Shown here: piece after piece, positions 52,038-60,779 of the stretch
How positions within the stretch are numbered: position 1 is the first letter of the stretch
Layout of the letters: every line of letters starts with the position of its first letter
Notes under the pieces: model-generated
What the model was told of the DNA's origin: nothing
Database searches by the model: none
What the model saw: the letters and a program-made list of their open reading frames with translations, nothing else
Source: Pseudomonas sp. RIT-562
GTDB lineage: Bacteria; Pseudomonadota; Gammaproteobacteria; Pseudomonadales; Pseudomonadaceae
Direction: 5' to 3'
Assembly (NCBI RefSeq): GCF_026241895.1
Contig: NZ_JAPJIV010000019.1
Span: 1-64,000 of the forward strand
Length of the DNA stretch: 64,000 bases
Position numbers and translations under genes: made by a program

Positions 52038-52831
52038 GCCGCTTGCCCGAGTGCCAGACGTTGCTGCTCGAACTGCATAACGGCGTGTTGCACGTCACCC
52101 TCAATCGCCCGGAAAGTCGCAATGCCATGAGCTTGCAAATGGTCGCCGAACTGCGGGCATTGCTGGCGAGCGTGCGTGAGGACCAGGCCGTCCGGGCGCT
52201 GGTGATTGGCGGCGCCGGTGGGCATTTCTGCGCCGGTGGCGACATCAAGGATATGGCCAGCGCCCGGTCCCAGGGTGCCGACGGCTTTCGTCAGCTGAAC
52301 CGAGCCTTTGGTGCGCTGCTGCAGGAAGTGCAGCACGCGCCGCAAGTGGTGATCACCGTGCTGCAGGGTGCCGTGCTGGGCGGTGGCCTGGGCTTGGCGT
52401 GTGTGAGCGATGTCGCGTTGGCCGATCACCAGGCGCAGTTCGGCTTACCCGAGACCAGCCTCGGCGTCCTGCCCGCGCAGATTGCGCCGTTCGTGGTGCA
52501 GCGCATTGGCCTGACGCAAGCCCGGCGCCTGGCACTGACGGCCGCGCGATTCGATGGCACCCAGGCGCGGCGGATCGGCCTGGTGCATTTCGTCGAGCAT
52601 GATGCCCAGGCCCTGGCCGAGCGATTGGATGAAGTGCTGGCCCATGTGCTGTGTTGCGCGCCGGGGGCGAATGCCACGACCAAAAAGCTCTTGTTGGCAA
52701 GTGCGGGACAACCCTCGGATGCCTTGCTGGATGAAGCGGCGCAGTGGTTCAGCGAAGCGGTGACGGGGGCAGAGGGGGTCGAGGGGACGCTGGCTTTTGT
52801 GCAAAAACGTAAACCGGGGTGGGCGCCTTGA
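52034..52831 (+). CDS. atuE: AtuE, enoyl-CoA hydratase family (isohexenylglutaconyl-CoA hydratase)
   Basis: The 265-residue crotonase-fold protein has HVTLNRPESRNAMSLQM, the oxyanion-hole segment HFCAGGDIKDM and LQGAVLGGGLGLACVSDVALA with FGLPETSLGVLP (catalytic Glu region). AtuE hydrates isohexenylglutaconyl-CoA. The start codon overlaps the atuD stop (ATGA), so translation is coupled. A REPIN separates it from atuF. Confidence 0.9.
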   Translation: MSRLPECQTLLLELHNGVLHVTLNRPESRNAMSLQMVAELRALLASVREDQAVRALVIGGAGGHFCAGGDIKDMASARSQGADGFRQLNRAFGALLQEVQHAPQVVITVLQGAVLGGGLGLACVSDVALADHQAQFGLPETSLGVLPAQIAPFVVQRIGLTQARRLALTAARFDGTQARRIGLVHFVEHDAQALAERLDEVLAHVLCCAPGANATTKKLLLASAGQPSDALLDEAAQWFSEAVTGAEGVEGTLAFVQKRKPGWAP

Positions 52832-52835
52832 AGAG

Positions 52836-52910
52836 CATCGCGAGCAGGCTCACTCCCACAGGGTTGGTGAACACCATAGATCCCGTGTAGGAGCGAGCCG
52901 GCTCGCGATG
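52836..52910. repeat. REPIN inside the atu operon
   Basis: CATCGCGAGCAGGCTCACTCCCACA (52836-52860) and TGTAGGAGCGAGCCGGCTCGCGATG (52886-52910) are inverted REP units with a 25-base spacer. It lies in the 118-base gap between atuE and atuF, the only large gap in the operon. Confidence 0.88.
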
Positions 52911-52949
52911 AGGCCCTGTCACTCACTGCAAAACTCAAGGAAAGCATCC

Positions 52950-54911
52950 ATGCCCTCCTTCAACAAAATCCTGGTCGCCAACCGCGGTGAAATTGCCTGT
53001 CGCATCCAGCGCACTGCCCAGGCCCTGGGCTATCGCACCGTCGCCGTGTTCAGCGATGCCGACGCCCAAGCCCTGCACGTGCGCATGGCCGATGAGGCGG
53101 TGAATATCGGCCCGGCGCCGGTGCAACAATCCTACCTGAACATCCCGGCGATCATCGAAGCCGCCCGCCGCACGGGTGCCGACGCCATTCACCCGGGCTA
53201 CGGTTTCTTATCGGAAAACGCCGGCTTCGCCCGCGCCTGCCAGGAAGCTGATCTCACCTTTATCGGCCCAAGCCCCGAAGCCATCGAACTAATGGGCAGC
53301 AAACGCCTGTCGAAAATCGCCATGCTCGCCGCTGGCGTGCCCTGTATCGACGGCTATCAAGGCGCCGAACAGGATGACGCGAGCCTGAGCCGCGAAGCCG
53401 CCCGTATTGGTTATCCGCTGATGATCAAGGCCAGCGCCGGGGGCGGCGGTCGCGGCATGCGCCTGGTGCATGACGCCAACGAGTTGCTGCAACAGATCCA
53501 CACCGCACGTTCCGAAGCACTGAACGGGTTTGGCAGCGATGAACTGATTCTGGAACAGGCGTTGATCGACCCACGGCATGTCGAGGTGCAGCTGTTCGGC
53601 GACCAGCACGGCAATCTGATTTACCTCGGCGAGCGCGACTGTTCGATTCAGCGCCGCCATCAGAAAATCATCGAGGAAGCGCCCTGCCCGGTCATGACCG
53701 ATGCCTTGCGCCAGGCCATGGGTGAGGCTGCGCTGCAGGCTGGCCGCGCGGTCAATTACGTCGGCGCCGGTACCGTGGAGTTCCTGCTGGACAGCCAGGG
53801 ACAGTTCTACTTCCTGGAAATGAACACGCGCCTGCAAGTCGAGCACCCGGTGACTGAAATGATCACCGGCCTTGATCTGGTGGAGTGGCAGTTGCGGGTC
53901 GCGCAAGGACTGCCGCTGCCGCTGCGCCAGGAGCAAGTGCAGCTCACCGGCCATGCCATGGAAGTTCGTCTGTACGCCGAAGACCCGACCCAGGGCTTTT
54001 TACCGCAAACCGGACTCGTCGCGGCGTGGGAACCGGCGTTGCACGGTGATGTGCGGATCGACCACGGCCTGCTCGCCGGCCAGCGAATCAGCCCGTTCTA
54101 CGACCCGATGCTGGGCAAAATCATCGCCCACGGCGCCACCCGCGAAGAGGCTCGGCGCAAGCTGGTGCGCGCAGTGCAGGACTGTGTGTTACTGGGGGTG
54201 CAGACCAATCAGGTATTGCTCGCTCGATTGCTGGAGCATCCGCAGTTCGTCAGTGGCGAATTCAGTACCGGGTTCATCGCCAGGCATTTCGCCGATCACG
54301 ATTGTTTGCAGCCAAGGGTTGTAAGCGCTGCAGAACTGGCGAGCGCTGCCGTGTTGTTTCATTACCATTCGGCCCAGATGCATGCAGTGCCACTGGCCAG
54401 CTGGCGCAACAATGCCAGCGTTCCCCTGCACTATCGTCTGGGGCTGGAAGAACAGGACTGGGCCGTTGAACTGAATGCCGATGCAGGCCAACCCTATCGG
54501 ATTCAGATCGCCGGCCAGACCCTGAGCCTGAAGGTCGTTGACTGCGACGGCTGTTGGGCCACCCTGGAAATCGATGGCATCCGCCGGCGCCACGCCTACC
54601 GTCTGGAAGGTGCACGCCTGTGGCTGTTCACCCGTCCTGGCAGCCTGTGCCTGGAAGACCGCACGCAAGTGCCGGTCAGCAGCCAGGCCAGCCTCGGTTC
54701 TGGCACCCTCAAGGCGCCGATGGATGGCGCGATCGTCGACGTGTTGGTCAGCGAGGGCAGTGCCGTCACCAAGGGTCAGCTGCTGGTGGTGCTGGAGGCG
54801 ATGAAAATGGAGCATCCGCTGAAATCCGGCATCGATGGCGTGCTCAAGCGCCTGCAGGTCAGCGTCGGCGACCAGGTGAAGAACCGGCAGATTTTGCTCG
54901 AGGTCGAATAA
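52950..54911 (+). CDS. atuF: Geranyl-CoA carboxylase, biotin (alpha) subunit
   Basis: The 653-residue protein has a biotin carboxylase domain (residues about 1-450: KILVANRGEIACRIQRTAQALG, ATP-grasp KASAGGGGRGMRLVHD, EMNTRLQVEHPVTEMITGLD), a middle BT domain, and a C-terminal biotinyl domain with the biotinylated Lys in VVLEAMKMEHPLKSG (about residue 616). It pairs with AtuC. The ATG at 52950 follows CAAGGAAAGCATCC; the frame extending upstream is translated REPIN. It ends the visible atu operon; atuG and atuH do not follow here. Confidence 0.93.
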   Translation: MPSFNKILVANRGEIACRIQRTAQALGYRTVAVFSDADAQALHVRMADEAVNIGPAPVQQSYLNIPAIIEAARRTGADAIHPGYGFLSENAGFARACQEADLTFIGPSPEAIELMGSKRLSKIAMLAAGVPCIDGYQGAEQDDASLSREAARIGYPLMIKASAGGGGRGMRLVHDANELLQQIHTARSEALNGFGSDELILEQALIDPRHVEVQLFGDQHGNLIYLGERDCSIQRRHQKIIEEAPCPVMTDALRQAMGEAALQAGRAVNYVGAGTVEFLLDSQGQFYFLEMNTRLQVEHPVTEMITGLDLVEWQLRVAQGLPLPLRQEQVQLTGHAMEVRLYAEDPTQGFLPQTGLVAAWEPALHGDVRIDHGLLAGQRISPFYDPMLGKIIAHGATREEARRKLVRAVQDCVLLGVQTNQVLLARLLEHPQFVSGEFSTGFIARHFADHDCLQPRVVSAAELASAAVLFHYHSAQMHAVPLASWRNNASVPLHYRLGLEEQDWAVELNADAGQPYRIQIAGQTLSLKVVDCDGCWATLEIDGIRRRHAYRLEGARLWLFTRPGSLCLEDRTQVPVSSQASLGSGTLKAPMDGAIVDVLVSEGSAVTKGQLLVVLEAMKMEHPLKSGIDGVLKRLQVSVGDQVKNRQILLEVE

Positions 54912-54982
54912 GCCGCTAGGCGGAACCGCAGGGTTTGGCTACGCTCAAAGCCTATCAGGACGCGGATACCAGGAAACCTGCG

Positions 54983-55525
54983 ATGCCCCATTGGCTGGTC
55001 ATTGATCTTGAAGCCACCACCGATGACGGTGGTTGGCCAGTAACGGAAATGGAAATCATCGAAATCGGCGCCACCCTGGTGGATCGCAAAGGTCGCGAGC
55101 TCGACCATTTCCAGCGTTTCGTGCGGCCGCTACGCCGTCCATTGCTGACGCCGTTCTGTCGCGAACTGACGCACATCACCCAGGCCAATATCGACGCTGC
55201 GCAGCCCCTGGAGGAAGTCTGGGGTGCGTTCGAGCGCTGGCTCGGCCAACATCAATCACGCCTGGAGGGCTGGGCCAGCTGGGGCGACTACGATCGCCAG
55301 CAACTGGTCCAGGAGTGGCAGCGCCTGCACCTGGACAGCCTGCTAAGCCGGGTGCCGCACATGAATCTCAAGCAACGCTTCGCCAAGGTCCGCAGGCTGG
55401 AACGCCCACTGGGCCTGAACGGTGCCCTGCAGTTGGCGGGCATGCAGTTCACCGGGCAGCAACATCGGGCACTTGAAGATGCACGCAATACAGCGCGCCT
55501 GCTGCCGCTGATTCTCCCCGCCTAG
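54983..55525 (+). CDS. DEDDh-family 3'-5' exonuclease (KapD/ERI-1-like)
   Basis: The 180-residue protein begins HWLVIDLEATTDDGG, giving the first DxE metal-binding pair (ExoI motif), then MEIIEIGATLVDRKG, FCRELTHITQANIDAA, ASWGDYDRQQL (ExoII/III region) and a final HRALEDARNTARL with the His of the DEDDh class. Such enzymes trim RNA or DNA 3' ends; the substrate is unknown. The ATG at 54983 follows CCAGGAAACCTGCG. It lies 71 bases after atuF and is probably not part of the terpene pathway. Confidence 0.87.
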   Translation: MPHWLVIDLEATTDDGGWPVTEMEIIEIGATLVDRKGRELDHFQRFVRPLRRPLLTPFCRELTHITQANIDAAQPLEEVWGAFERWLGQHQSRLEGWASWGDYDRQQLVQEWQRLHLDSLLSRVPHMNLKQRFAKVRRLERPLGLNGALQLAGMQFTGQQHRALEDARNTARLLPLILPA

Positions 55526-55594
55526 AGTGGTGACGGCGCCCAGGGGCTTGTGCATACTGGCCGGCCCTTTTAAGCCCTTTTCGAGGAATCGCCC

Positions 55595-55879
55595 ATGTTT
55601 AAAGTCAACGAGTACTTCGACGGCACCGTCAAGTCCATCGCCTTCGGCACTGCAGAAGGTCCGGCGACCATCGGCGTCATGGCACCGGGCGAATATGAAT
55701 TCGGCACCAGCCAGCGTGAAATCATGCACGTGGTCAGCGGGGCATTGACCGTCAAGCTGCCAGACAGCACCGACTGGGAAACCTTCGCCGCAGGCAGCCA
55801 GTTTAATGTGCCAGCCAACAGCAAGTTCCAGCTGAAAGTGGCTGTCGACACGGCTTACCTGTGCGAATACCGCGGCTAA
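55595..55879 (+). CDS. ppnP: Pyrimidine/purine nucleoside phosphorylase PpnP
   Basis: The 94-residue single-domain cupin matches the PpnP (formerly DUF1255/YaiE) family in length and sequence: FKVNEYFDGTVKSIAFGTAEG, TIGVMAPGEYEFGTSQREIM and the C-terminal VAVDTAYLCEYRG. PpnP splits many nucleosides phosphorolytically. A strong terminator follows directly. Confidence 0.92.
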   Translation: MFKVNEYFDGTVKSIAFGTAEGPATIGVMAPGEYEFGTSQREIMHVVSGALTVKLPDSTDWETFAAGSQFNVPANSKFQLKVAVDTAYLCEYRG

Positions 55880-55900
55880 ACCTGCGGTTTTTCACGGCAA

Positions 55901-55934
55901 AAAAATGCCCGGGCCTTTGGACCCGGGCATTTTT
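55901..55934. terminator. Bidirectional rho-independent terminator
   Basis: AAAAATGCCCGGG and CCCGGGCATTTTT form a long stem flanked by A and T runs. It separates ppnP (+) from the convergent MOSC gene (-). Confidence 0.92.
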
Positions 55935-55947
55935 CATTGCGCCGTAG

Positions 55948-56754
55948 TTATTCGAGGACAGTCACTGGCATGCCGACTTCAAGCCGGCCATTGCCGTCGT
56001 TCACCAGGTTCTGGCCGAACATGGCGCCGTCAGCCTGGGCCCGGTATTTCTGCAAAGTGGCCAAGGGCTCACGGTCTTCGCTGCGTTGGCCGGTCTGCGG
56101 ATCGATCGTGGTCAGGATGCAGCGTGAACACGACTTGACCACGCGGAACTCGACTTCACCGATACGAATGCGCTTCCAGCTATCTTCGGCGTAGGCGTCG
56201 CTGCCCTGGATCACCAGGTTGGGGCGAAAGCGCAGCATTTCCAGCGGGCGCCCGACCCGTTGCGACAGGTCCTCAAGCGACGCCTGGCCAATCAGCAACA
56301 ACGGGAAGCCGTCGGCAAATGCCACTTGATCGTCGTCCTTGCCGTAGCCGGCCTGGGTGGTTCGCGCGCGATCGAGGGGGATCTGTACCAGGCGCGTTGG
56401 TTTGCCGATGAATTCACTGACCCATGCACCCGCCTCGTCTCCGGCATCGGGCACGCGCAGGCTGTCGCGAAAGATGGTCACTCCGCGCAGTTCGGCATTG
56501 TTGTCCGGCAAGGCTATTTCCAGGGCCGAGTGTCCGGGAGCGCTGAGTGTCAGGCCGCCGTTGGCATTCCACAATGCGGACAACTGGCTCATCGTTGCCA
56601 CCGCCCGCTGAGTGAGGAAGCGGCCGCTGGCCTCGTCCACGAGCATCCAGCGTCGATCGCCGTCCAGGCCCAGTTTGTCCAGGCTGACCTGTTGCAGGGT
56701 CTCGCCTTTGCCGGATTTCAGGGGATAACGATAGAGCGCGCTCAGATGCAGCAT
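55948..56754 (-). CDS. MOSC-domain protein (YcbX-like)
   Basis: The 268-residue protein has the MOSC N-terminal beta-barrel (LSALYRYPLKSGKGE, then LGLDGDRRWMLVDEASGRFLT) and the MOSC domain with RFRPNLVIQGSDAYAEDSWK and the conserved cysteine in VVKSCSRCILTTIDPQTG that binds the molybdenum cofactor. E. coli YcbX reduces N-hydroxylated base analogues. It lacks the C-terminal ferredoxin domain of YcbX (369 residues), so it must use a separate electron donor. Confidence 0.87.
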   Translation of the reverse strand: MLHLSALYRYPLKSGKGETLQQVSLDKLGLDGDRRWMLVDEASGRFLTQRAVATMSQLSALWNANGGLTLSAPGHSALEIALPDNNAELRGVTIFRDSLRVPDAGDEAGAWVSEFIGKPTRLVQIPLDRARTTQAGYGKDDDQVAFADGFPLLLIGQASLEDLSQRVGRPLEMLRFRPNLVIQGSDAYAEDSWKRIRIGEVEFRVVKSCSRCILTTIDPQTGQRSEDREPLATLQKYRAQADGAMFGQNLVNDGNGRLEVGMPVTVLE

Positions 56755-56936
56755 GGCCAGCTTCCTGGGGGGAAAAGTGCCACCCTATACGAGCTTGGGG
56801 TTTGAATCCATCTTGCCTTGGGTACGCCCTCACGGCAGGTACACCGACTTTCCTGTAGGAGCTGTCGAGTGAAACGAGGCTGCGATCTTTTGATCTTGCT
56901 TTGTGTACATATCCTTTGCTGCGGTCAAGGCTGCTT

Positions 56937-57232
56937 ATGGTTCCGCCCTTACGGCGGGTCACTTTCGAAAAGCGCGAAAGTAACCAAAGCGCTTTTGCCC
57001 CACCACTCGGCACCTCGCCTAGGCTCGGTGTGCCCTCACTCCGGCATTACGCAGCGGGTCGCCGCGATGGGCCATCCCTGGCCCAGCGCGGCTAAACCGG
57101 CATCCTTGCCGGTTTACCCGCTGCGCAAAGCCTGCGTTCGGCCAGCGTGGTTAACGGGGCGTCCGTGATCAACAACCGGGCCGTGGCGGCCTTCGGGCCG
57201 ACCAAGGCATCAAGCCGGCGCGCTGCGCTTGT
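56937..57232. repeat. Large repeat element, diverged inverted copy 4
   Basis: The reverse complement of this stretch matches the 358-bp cores at 28339-29768 over most of their length (for example GGTTCCGCCCTTACGGCGGG, AACCGGCATCCTTGCCGGTT and GGCATCAAGCCGGCGCGCT). It differs in several places, including a replaced stem (ACTTTCG-7-CGAAAGT at 56961-56981). The gap 56755-57322 holds no supported gene apart from this element. Confidence 0.87.
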
Positions 57233-57322
57233 CTGGTCGTGCACACCCTTCGGACTGACGCGTTTTTTGCTTCTTCATGCGATATTGCTTGGGTGGGCAC
57301 TACCGCTGTCAGAATCCAAAAC

Positions 57323-58261
57323 TCACGCCGGCACTTCATCCAGCATCAACCGCTGGCGCACCACATCAACCAGTTTGTCCGGCTGGAATTTGGACAGGAA
57401 GTTGTCACAGCCCACCTTCTTCACCATCGACTCGTTGAAACTACCGGACAACGATGTGTGCAGCACCACGTAAAGCCCCCGCAGGCGTGGATCGTTACGG
57501 ATCTCGGTGGTCAGGCGATAGCCGTCCATTTCCGGCATCTCGGCGTCGGTGAACACCATCAGTAGCTTGTCGGTCATGTTTTCGCCCGTGTCTGCCCAGG
57601 CCTTGAGCATCCTCAAGGCCTTGAGGCCATCGCTGGCGATGTGCATCTTCACGCCCAGTTGACCCAGGGTGTCGCGCAATTGCGCCAAGGCCACATTCGA
57701 ATCATCCACCAGTAGCACTTCACGGCCCCGCGCGCGCTCGAGCACTGGGTCTTCGAGTTTCTCGCGGGACACCTTGGCGTTGTACGGAACAATCTCTGCC
57801 AGGACTTTCTCGACATCGATGATTTCCACCAACTGGTCATCAACCTTGCTGATCGCGGTCAGGTAATGCTGACGTCCGGCGCTGGTGGGCGGAGGCAGGA
57901 TGGCTTCCCAATTCATGTTGACGATGCGGTCTACGCCACTGACCAGGAACGCCTGCACCGAACGGTTGTATTCGGTGACGATGATCGTGCTGGTCGGTCC
58001 AGGAACCAGAGGCCGCATGCCGATAGCCTGGGACAGGTCGATCACCGGCAAGGTCTGCCCGCGCAAGTTGACCACGCCGCAGACAAAAGGATGACGCTGG
58101 GGCATCAAGGTCAGCTTGGGCAACTGCAACACTTCCTGAACCTTGAACACGTTGATCGCGAACAATTGCCGACCCGCCAGGCGGAACATGAGGATCTCCA
58201 GGCGATTCTCACCCACCAGTTGCGTGCGTTTGTCTACCGTGTCGAGAATGCCGGCCATCAT
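57323..58261 (-). CDS. cheV: CheV-type chemotaxis coupling protein
   Basis: The 312-residue protein has an N-terminal CheW domain (residues about 20-160: LEILMFRLAGRQLFAINVFKVQ, VCGVVNLRGQTLPVIDL) and a C-terminal receiver domain (VLLVDDSNVALAQLRDTL, phospho-Asp in MVFTDAEMPEMDG at about residue 240). CheV couples chemoreceptors to CheA and tunes signalling through phosphorylation. It is a single gene, away from che or flagellar clusters. Confidence 0.92.
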   Translation of the reverse strand: MMAGILDTVDKRTQLVGENRLEILMFRLAGRQLFAINVFKVQEVLQLPKLTLMPQRHPFVCGVVNLRGQTLPVIDLSQAIGMRPLVPGPTSTIIVTEYNRSVQAFLVSGVDRIVNMNWEAILPPPTSAGRQHYLTAISKVDDQLVEIIDVEKVLAEIVPYNAKVSREKLEDPVLERARGREVLLVDDSNVALAQLRDTLGQLGVKMHIASDGLKALRMLKAWADTGENMTDKLLMVFTDAEMPEMDGYRLTTEIRNDPRLRGLYVVLHTSLSGSFNESMVKKVGCDNFLSKFQPDKLVDVVRQRLMLDEVPA

Positions 58262-58544
58262 GACTCCTGGGCGTGTGCGGATGAATTCATTATGAGGTTA
58301 TCGGCTATATGAAGCAGATCTTGACCCGTTCATGAAGATGCCACGCCCGGGCATTGATGTCACATTAACATCATGCTCTACTGCCATAGATCCTCCTCCC
58401 TGCGCTGGCGCACGCGACAACTCCTCGCTCCCCAGGTTCCCTTGCCTAAGGGTTACCCCTACCCGCAATCAGGCCCCACCTGATATTCGTCCTATCCGAT
58501 AGCCATTAATGTGATGCCTTTCTCATTGCACGAGTGGAGTCGGC

Positions 58545-59015
58545 ATGCGAATCGACCCTAAGGCGTGGGCTCAGCGGTTCACCGATTTTCAAGTCGAGGC
58601 GGAACTGCTGTTGGCCAAGACAGAGGAATGCCTGACTCATTTGCAGCTGATCAGCAATGACAAGGATGCGATCGACTGCATCCTCAGCACCCTGCTCAAA
58701 TTGGCGAGCAAGGCTGATGCGCTCGCCCTCGTAGCGGTGTCGAGCTTTGCGCTGCAGGTTCACAGCGTGCTCAACCATGCTCACCACCACATGCCGCTGC
58801 ACGACGAGGCGCTCGCCGCGTTGAAAGACTGCCTGACGCTGATCGCCTGGCAACTTGAGCTGATCGATCGCAGCACCGGCCAGCTATTCCTCGATGACAG
58901 CGAACAGACCGAGCTGATTGAAGCCTTTGCCTTTCAGGTCGGCCACCACCCGTTCCAGCCCCCCATGAGCGCAAAGCCATTTACGCTGGTTGGTTTTCCG
59001 ACCGTTCACGCCTGA
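58545..59015 (+). CDS. Unknown helical protein, possible degenerate Hpt domain
   Basis: The 156-residue protein is almost all helical by composition (FQVEAELLLAKTEECLTHLQLI, CILSTLLKLASKADALALVAV, LKDCLTLIAWQLELID). The helix pattern recalls CheA-P1/Hpt domains, but the phosphorylatable HxxKG motif is absent; the matching helix reads SKADALALV. I do not recognise it as a named family. The ATG at 58545 follows GTGGAGTCGGC. It lies 284 bases from the divergent cheV gene, so a signalling role is possible but unproven. Confidence 0.7.
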   Translation: MRIDPKAWAQRFTDFQVEAELLLAKTEECLTHLQLISNDKDAIDCILSTLLKLASKADALALVAVSSFALQVHSVLNHAHHHMPLHDEALAALKDCLTLIAWQLELIDRSTGQLFLDDSEQTELIEAFAFQVGHHPFQPPMSAKPFTLVGFPTVHA

Positions 59016-59229
59016 CCTGCCGCAACTAAGCGTAAAACGGAGGAAAACCGTCGGTATAAGCGTGGGGCCTGACGGTTTAGCCCTCTGATGGCTGCGCGAC
59101 CAGCGGTATCTTCGGTGCTATCATGCCGACCGTTAATTGACGTCAATTAATGGCGCATTGATTCCACACCCGGATAGGCCACTGCACTTGGCTATCTTCC
59201 CCAGCGAACATCCATTGGCTCCATCCGCT

Positions 59230-60123
59230 ATGTACGCCAGCCTGAAGTCAATCATCCCGTGGCCACCCTCCCCCGTGAATGCGCGACGGCTGACGCTGCT
59301 GCTGTGCGGCGGCTCGGTGCTGGGCAACCTGCTGGTCTACTGTTTGTCCCTGGAGCTGCCGGCGGGGTTGCTGGCGTTGAACTTCGCGACGCTGTTGGCC
59401 CTGTGCCTGCAACATCGCCTGACCAGTCGCATGATCAAGTTCCAGCCCCAGGAGTTGGCTGACCGGCTGCTGCAGGTTCAGGAGAATGAACGCCATCGCC
59501 TCAGTCGCGAATTGCACGACGACATTGGCCAGCTGCTCACGGCAGCCAAGCTGCAAAGCGATTGGCTCAAACGCCGTATGCCCGAAGAGCTGCAAGGCCA
59601 CTGCGCGATGCTCTGCGAAACGCTCGAGGAAACCCTGTTGAAGGTTCGCGATCTGTCGGCGATCCTCAATCCCCGACAGCTCGCCAGCCTGGGCCTTGAA
59701 GCCAGTTTGCGCGCGCACTTGCTCAAGACTCTGGCCAACACGCCGGTTCATTGGAGCCTGGAATGCCAGCAGCGTCTGACCGGGATTCCCGAGGAAACGG
59801 CCGTTGCGGCTTTTCGACTGACCCAGGAAGCCGTGACGAACGTGCTGCGCCATGCCAGGGCGAAAAACCTGGTGGTGCGCCTGCAGCGCCTGTCCCAGGG
59901 GCTTTCACTGTCAATCTGCGATGATGGCCAGGGCTTCACTCCCGCTCCCGATCCAGCGCGCGAGGGACAACGCGGCATGGCCGGCATGGCGGAACGGGTG
60001 GAACAATTGGGTGGCACCTTGTTGGTCACAAGCGAACCGGGCAATGGCACGCGCCTCGAAGCACTTTTCCCCTGGGCGCCCCGTGCGCTTGAACGGGCCA
60101 GCACGAATAAGGTTCTGCATTGA
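59230..60123 (+). CDS. NarL-type sensor histidine kinase (HisKA_3)
   Basis: The 297-residue kinase has two hydrophobic segments near the N-terminus (LTLLLCGGSVLGNLLVYCLSL, then LLALNFATLLALCL), a linker helix, the HisKA_3 box ENERHRLSRELHDDIGQLLTAAK with the phospho-His (about residue 92), and an HATPase domain with RLTQEAVTNVLRHARAK and DDGQGFTPAP. There is no sizeable periplasmic sensor, so it may sense within the membrane. The start is uncertain: ATG at 59230 and TTG at 59137 are both possible. It overlaps the regulator gene by four bases. Confidence 0.85.
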   Translation: MYASLKSIIPWPPSPVNARRLTLLLCGGSVLGNLLVYCLSLELPAGLLALNFATLLALCLQHRLTSRMIKFQPQELADRLLQVQENERHRLSRELHDDIGQLLTAAKLQSDWLKRRMPEELQGHCAMLCETLEETLLKVRDLSAILNPRQLASLGLEASLRAHLLKTLANTPVHWSLECQQRLTGIPEETAVAAFRLTQEAVTNVLRHARAKNLVVRLQRLSQGLSLSICDDGQGFTPAPDPAREGQRGMAGMAERVEQLGGTLLVTSEPGNGTRLEALFPWAPRALERASTNKVLH

Positions 60124-60779
60124 CTTGTAACTTGCTTCTGGTGGACGACCACTCGCTGATCAGGGCTGGCGTGCGCGCCCTGGTACTGGATATCCCTGGT
60201 TACTCAGTAGTGGGTGAAGCCAACGACGGCTCACTGCTGGTGGAGATGGTCGAGCGACTGTCGCCGGACATCGTCCTGCTGGATATATCCATGAAGCAAA
60301 CCGGCGGCCTGGAGGCGTTGCAGCACCTCAAGCGCGTGCGTGCGCAATGCAAGGTGCTGATCCTTTCCATGCACACCGATCCCGCCTTGGTCATGCAGGC
60401 GCTGGAGGCCGGCGCTCATGGCTACCTGCTCAAGGACATGACCGCTACCGAACTCGAACAAGCGCTCGATGCGCTGCGAAATAACGAACGCTACCTGAGC
60501 CCGGGCATTGCCCACACCGTGATCAACCAGGCGCTGGTGCGCAACCGCACCAGCCAGGCGCCCAGCATCGACACCCATAACTTGACGGCGCGTCAGCTGG
60601 AAATCCTGCGCCTGATCGTTCGCGGAAAATCCACCCGGGAGATCGCCAGCGGACTTGGGCTGAGCATCAAGACCGTGGAAACCCACCGCTCGCAGATCAT
60701 GAAGCGCCTGCAGATCTACGACGTGGCCGGGTTGGTTCTGTTTGCCGTGCGCGAGCAGATCATCAGTCTGGATGACTGA
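60120..60779 (+). CDS. NarL/FixJ-family response regulator
   Basis: The 219-residue protein has a receiver domain (LLLVDDHSLIRAGVRALVLD, phospho-Asp in PDIVLLDISMKQTGG at about residue 57, Lys in GYLLKDMTATEL) and a LuxR-type helix-turn-helix (LTARQLEILRLIVRGKSTRE, then GLSIKTVETHRSQIMKRL). It appears to start at a TTG (60120) overlapping the kinase stop, so translation is probably coupled. Its 3' end overlaps the convergent yegS gene by 17 bases. Target genes are unknown. Confidence 0.9.
   Translation: MTCNLLLVDDHSLIRAGVRALVLDIPGYSVVGEANDGSLLVEMVERLSPDIVLLDISMKQTGGLEALQHLKRVRAQCKVLILSMHTDPALVMQALEAGAHGYLLKDMTATELEQALDALRNNERYLSPGIAHTVINQALVRNRTSQAPSIDTHNLTARQLEILRLIVRGKSTREIASGLGLSIKTVETHRSQIMKRLQIYDVAGLVLFAVREQIISLDD

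Noticed and set aside
59047..59080. AAACCGTC..GACGGTTT inverted repeat after the helical orphan gene
   Set aside because: The loop is long and no T-run follows; it could be chance.
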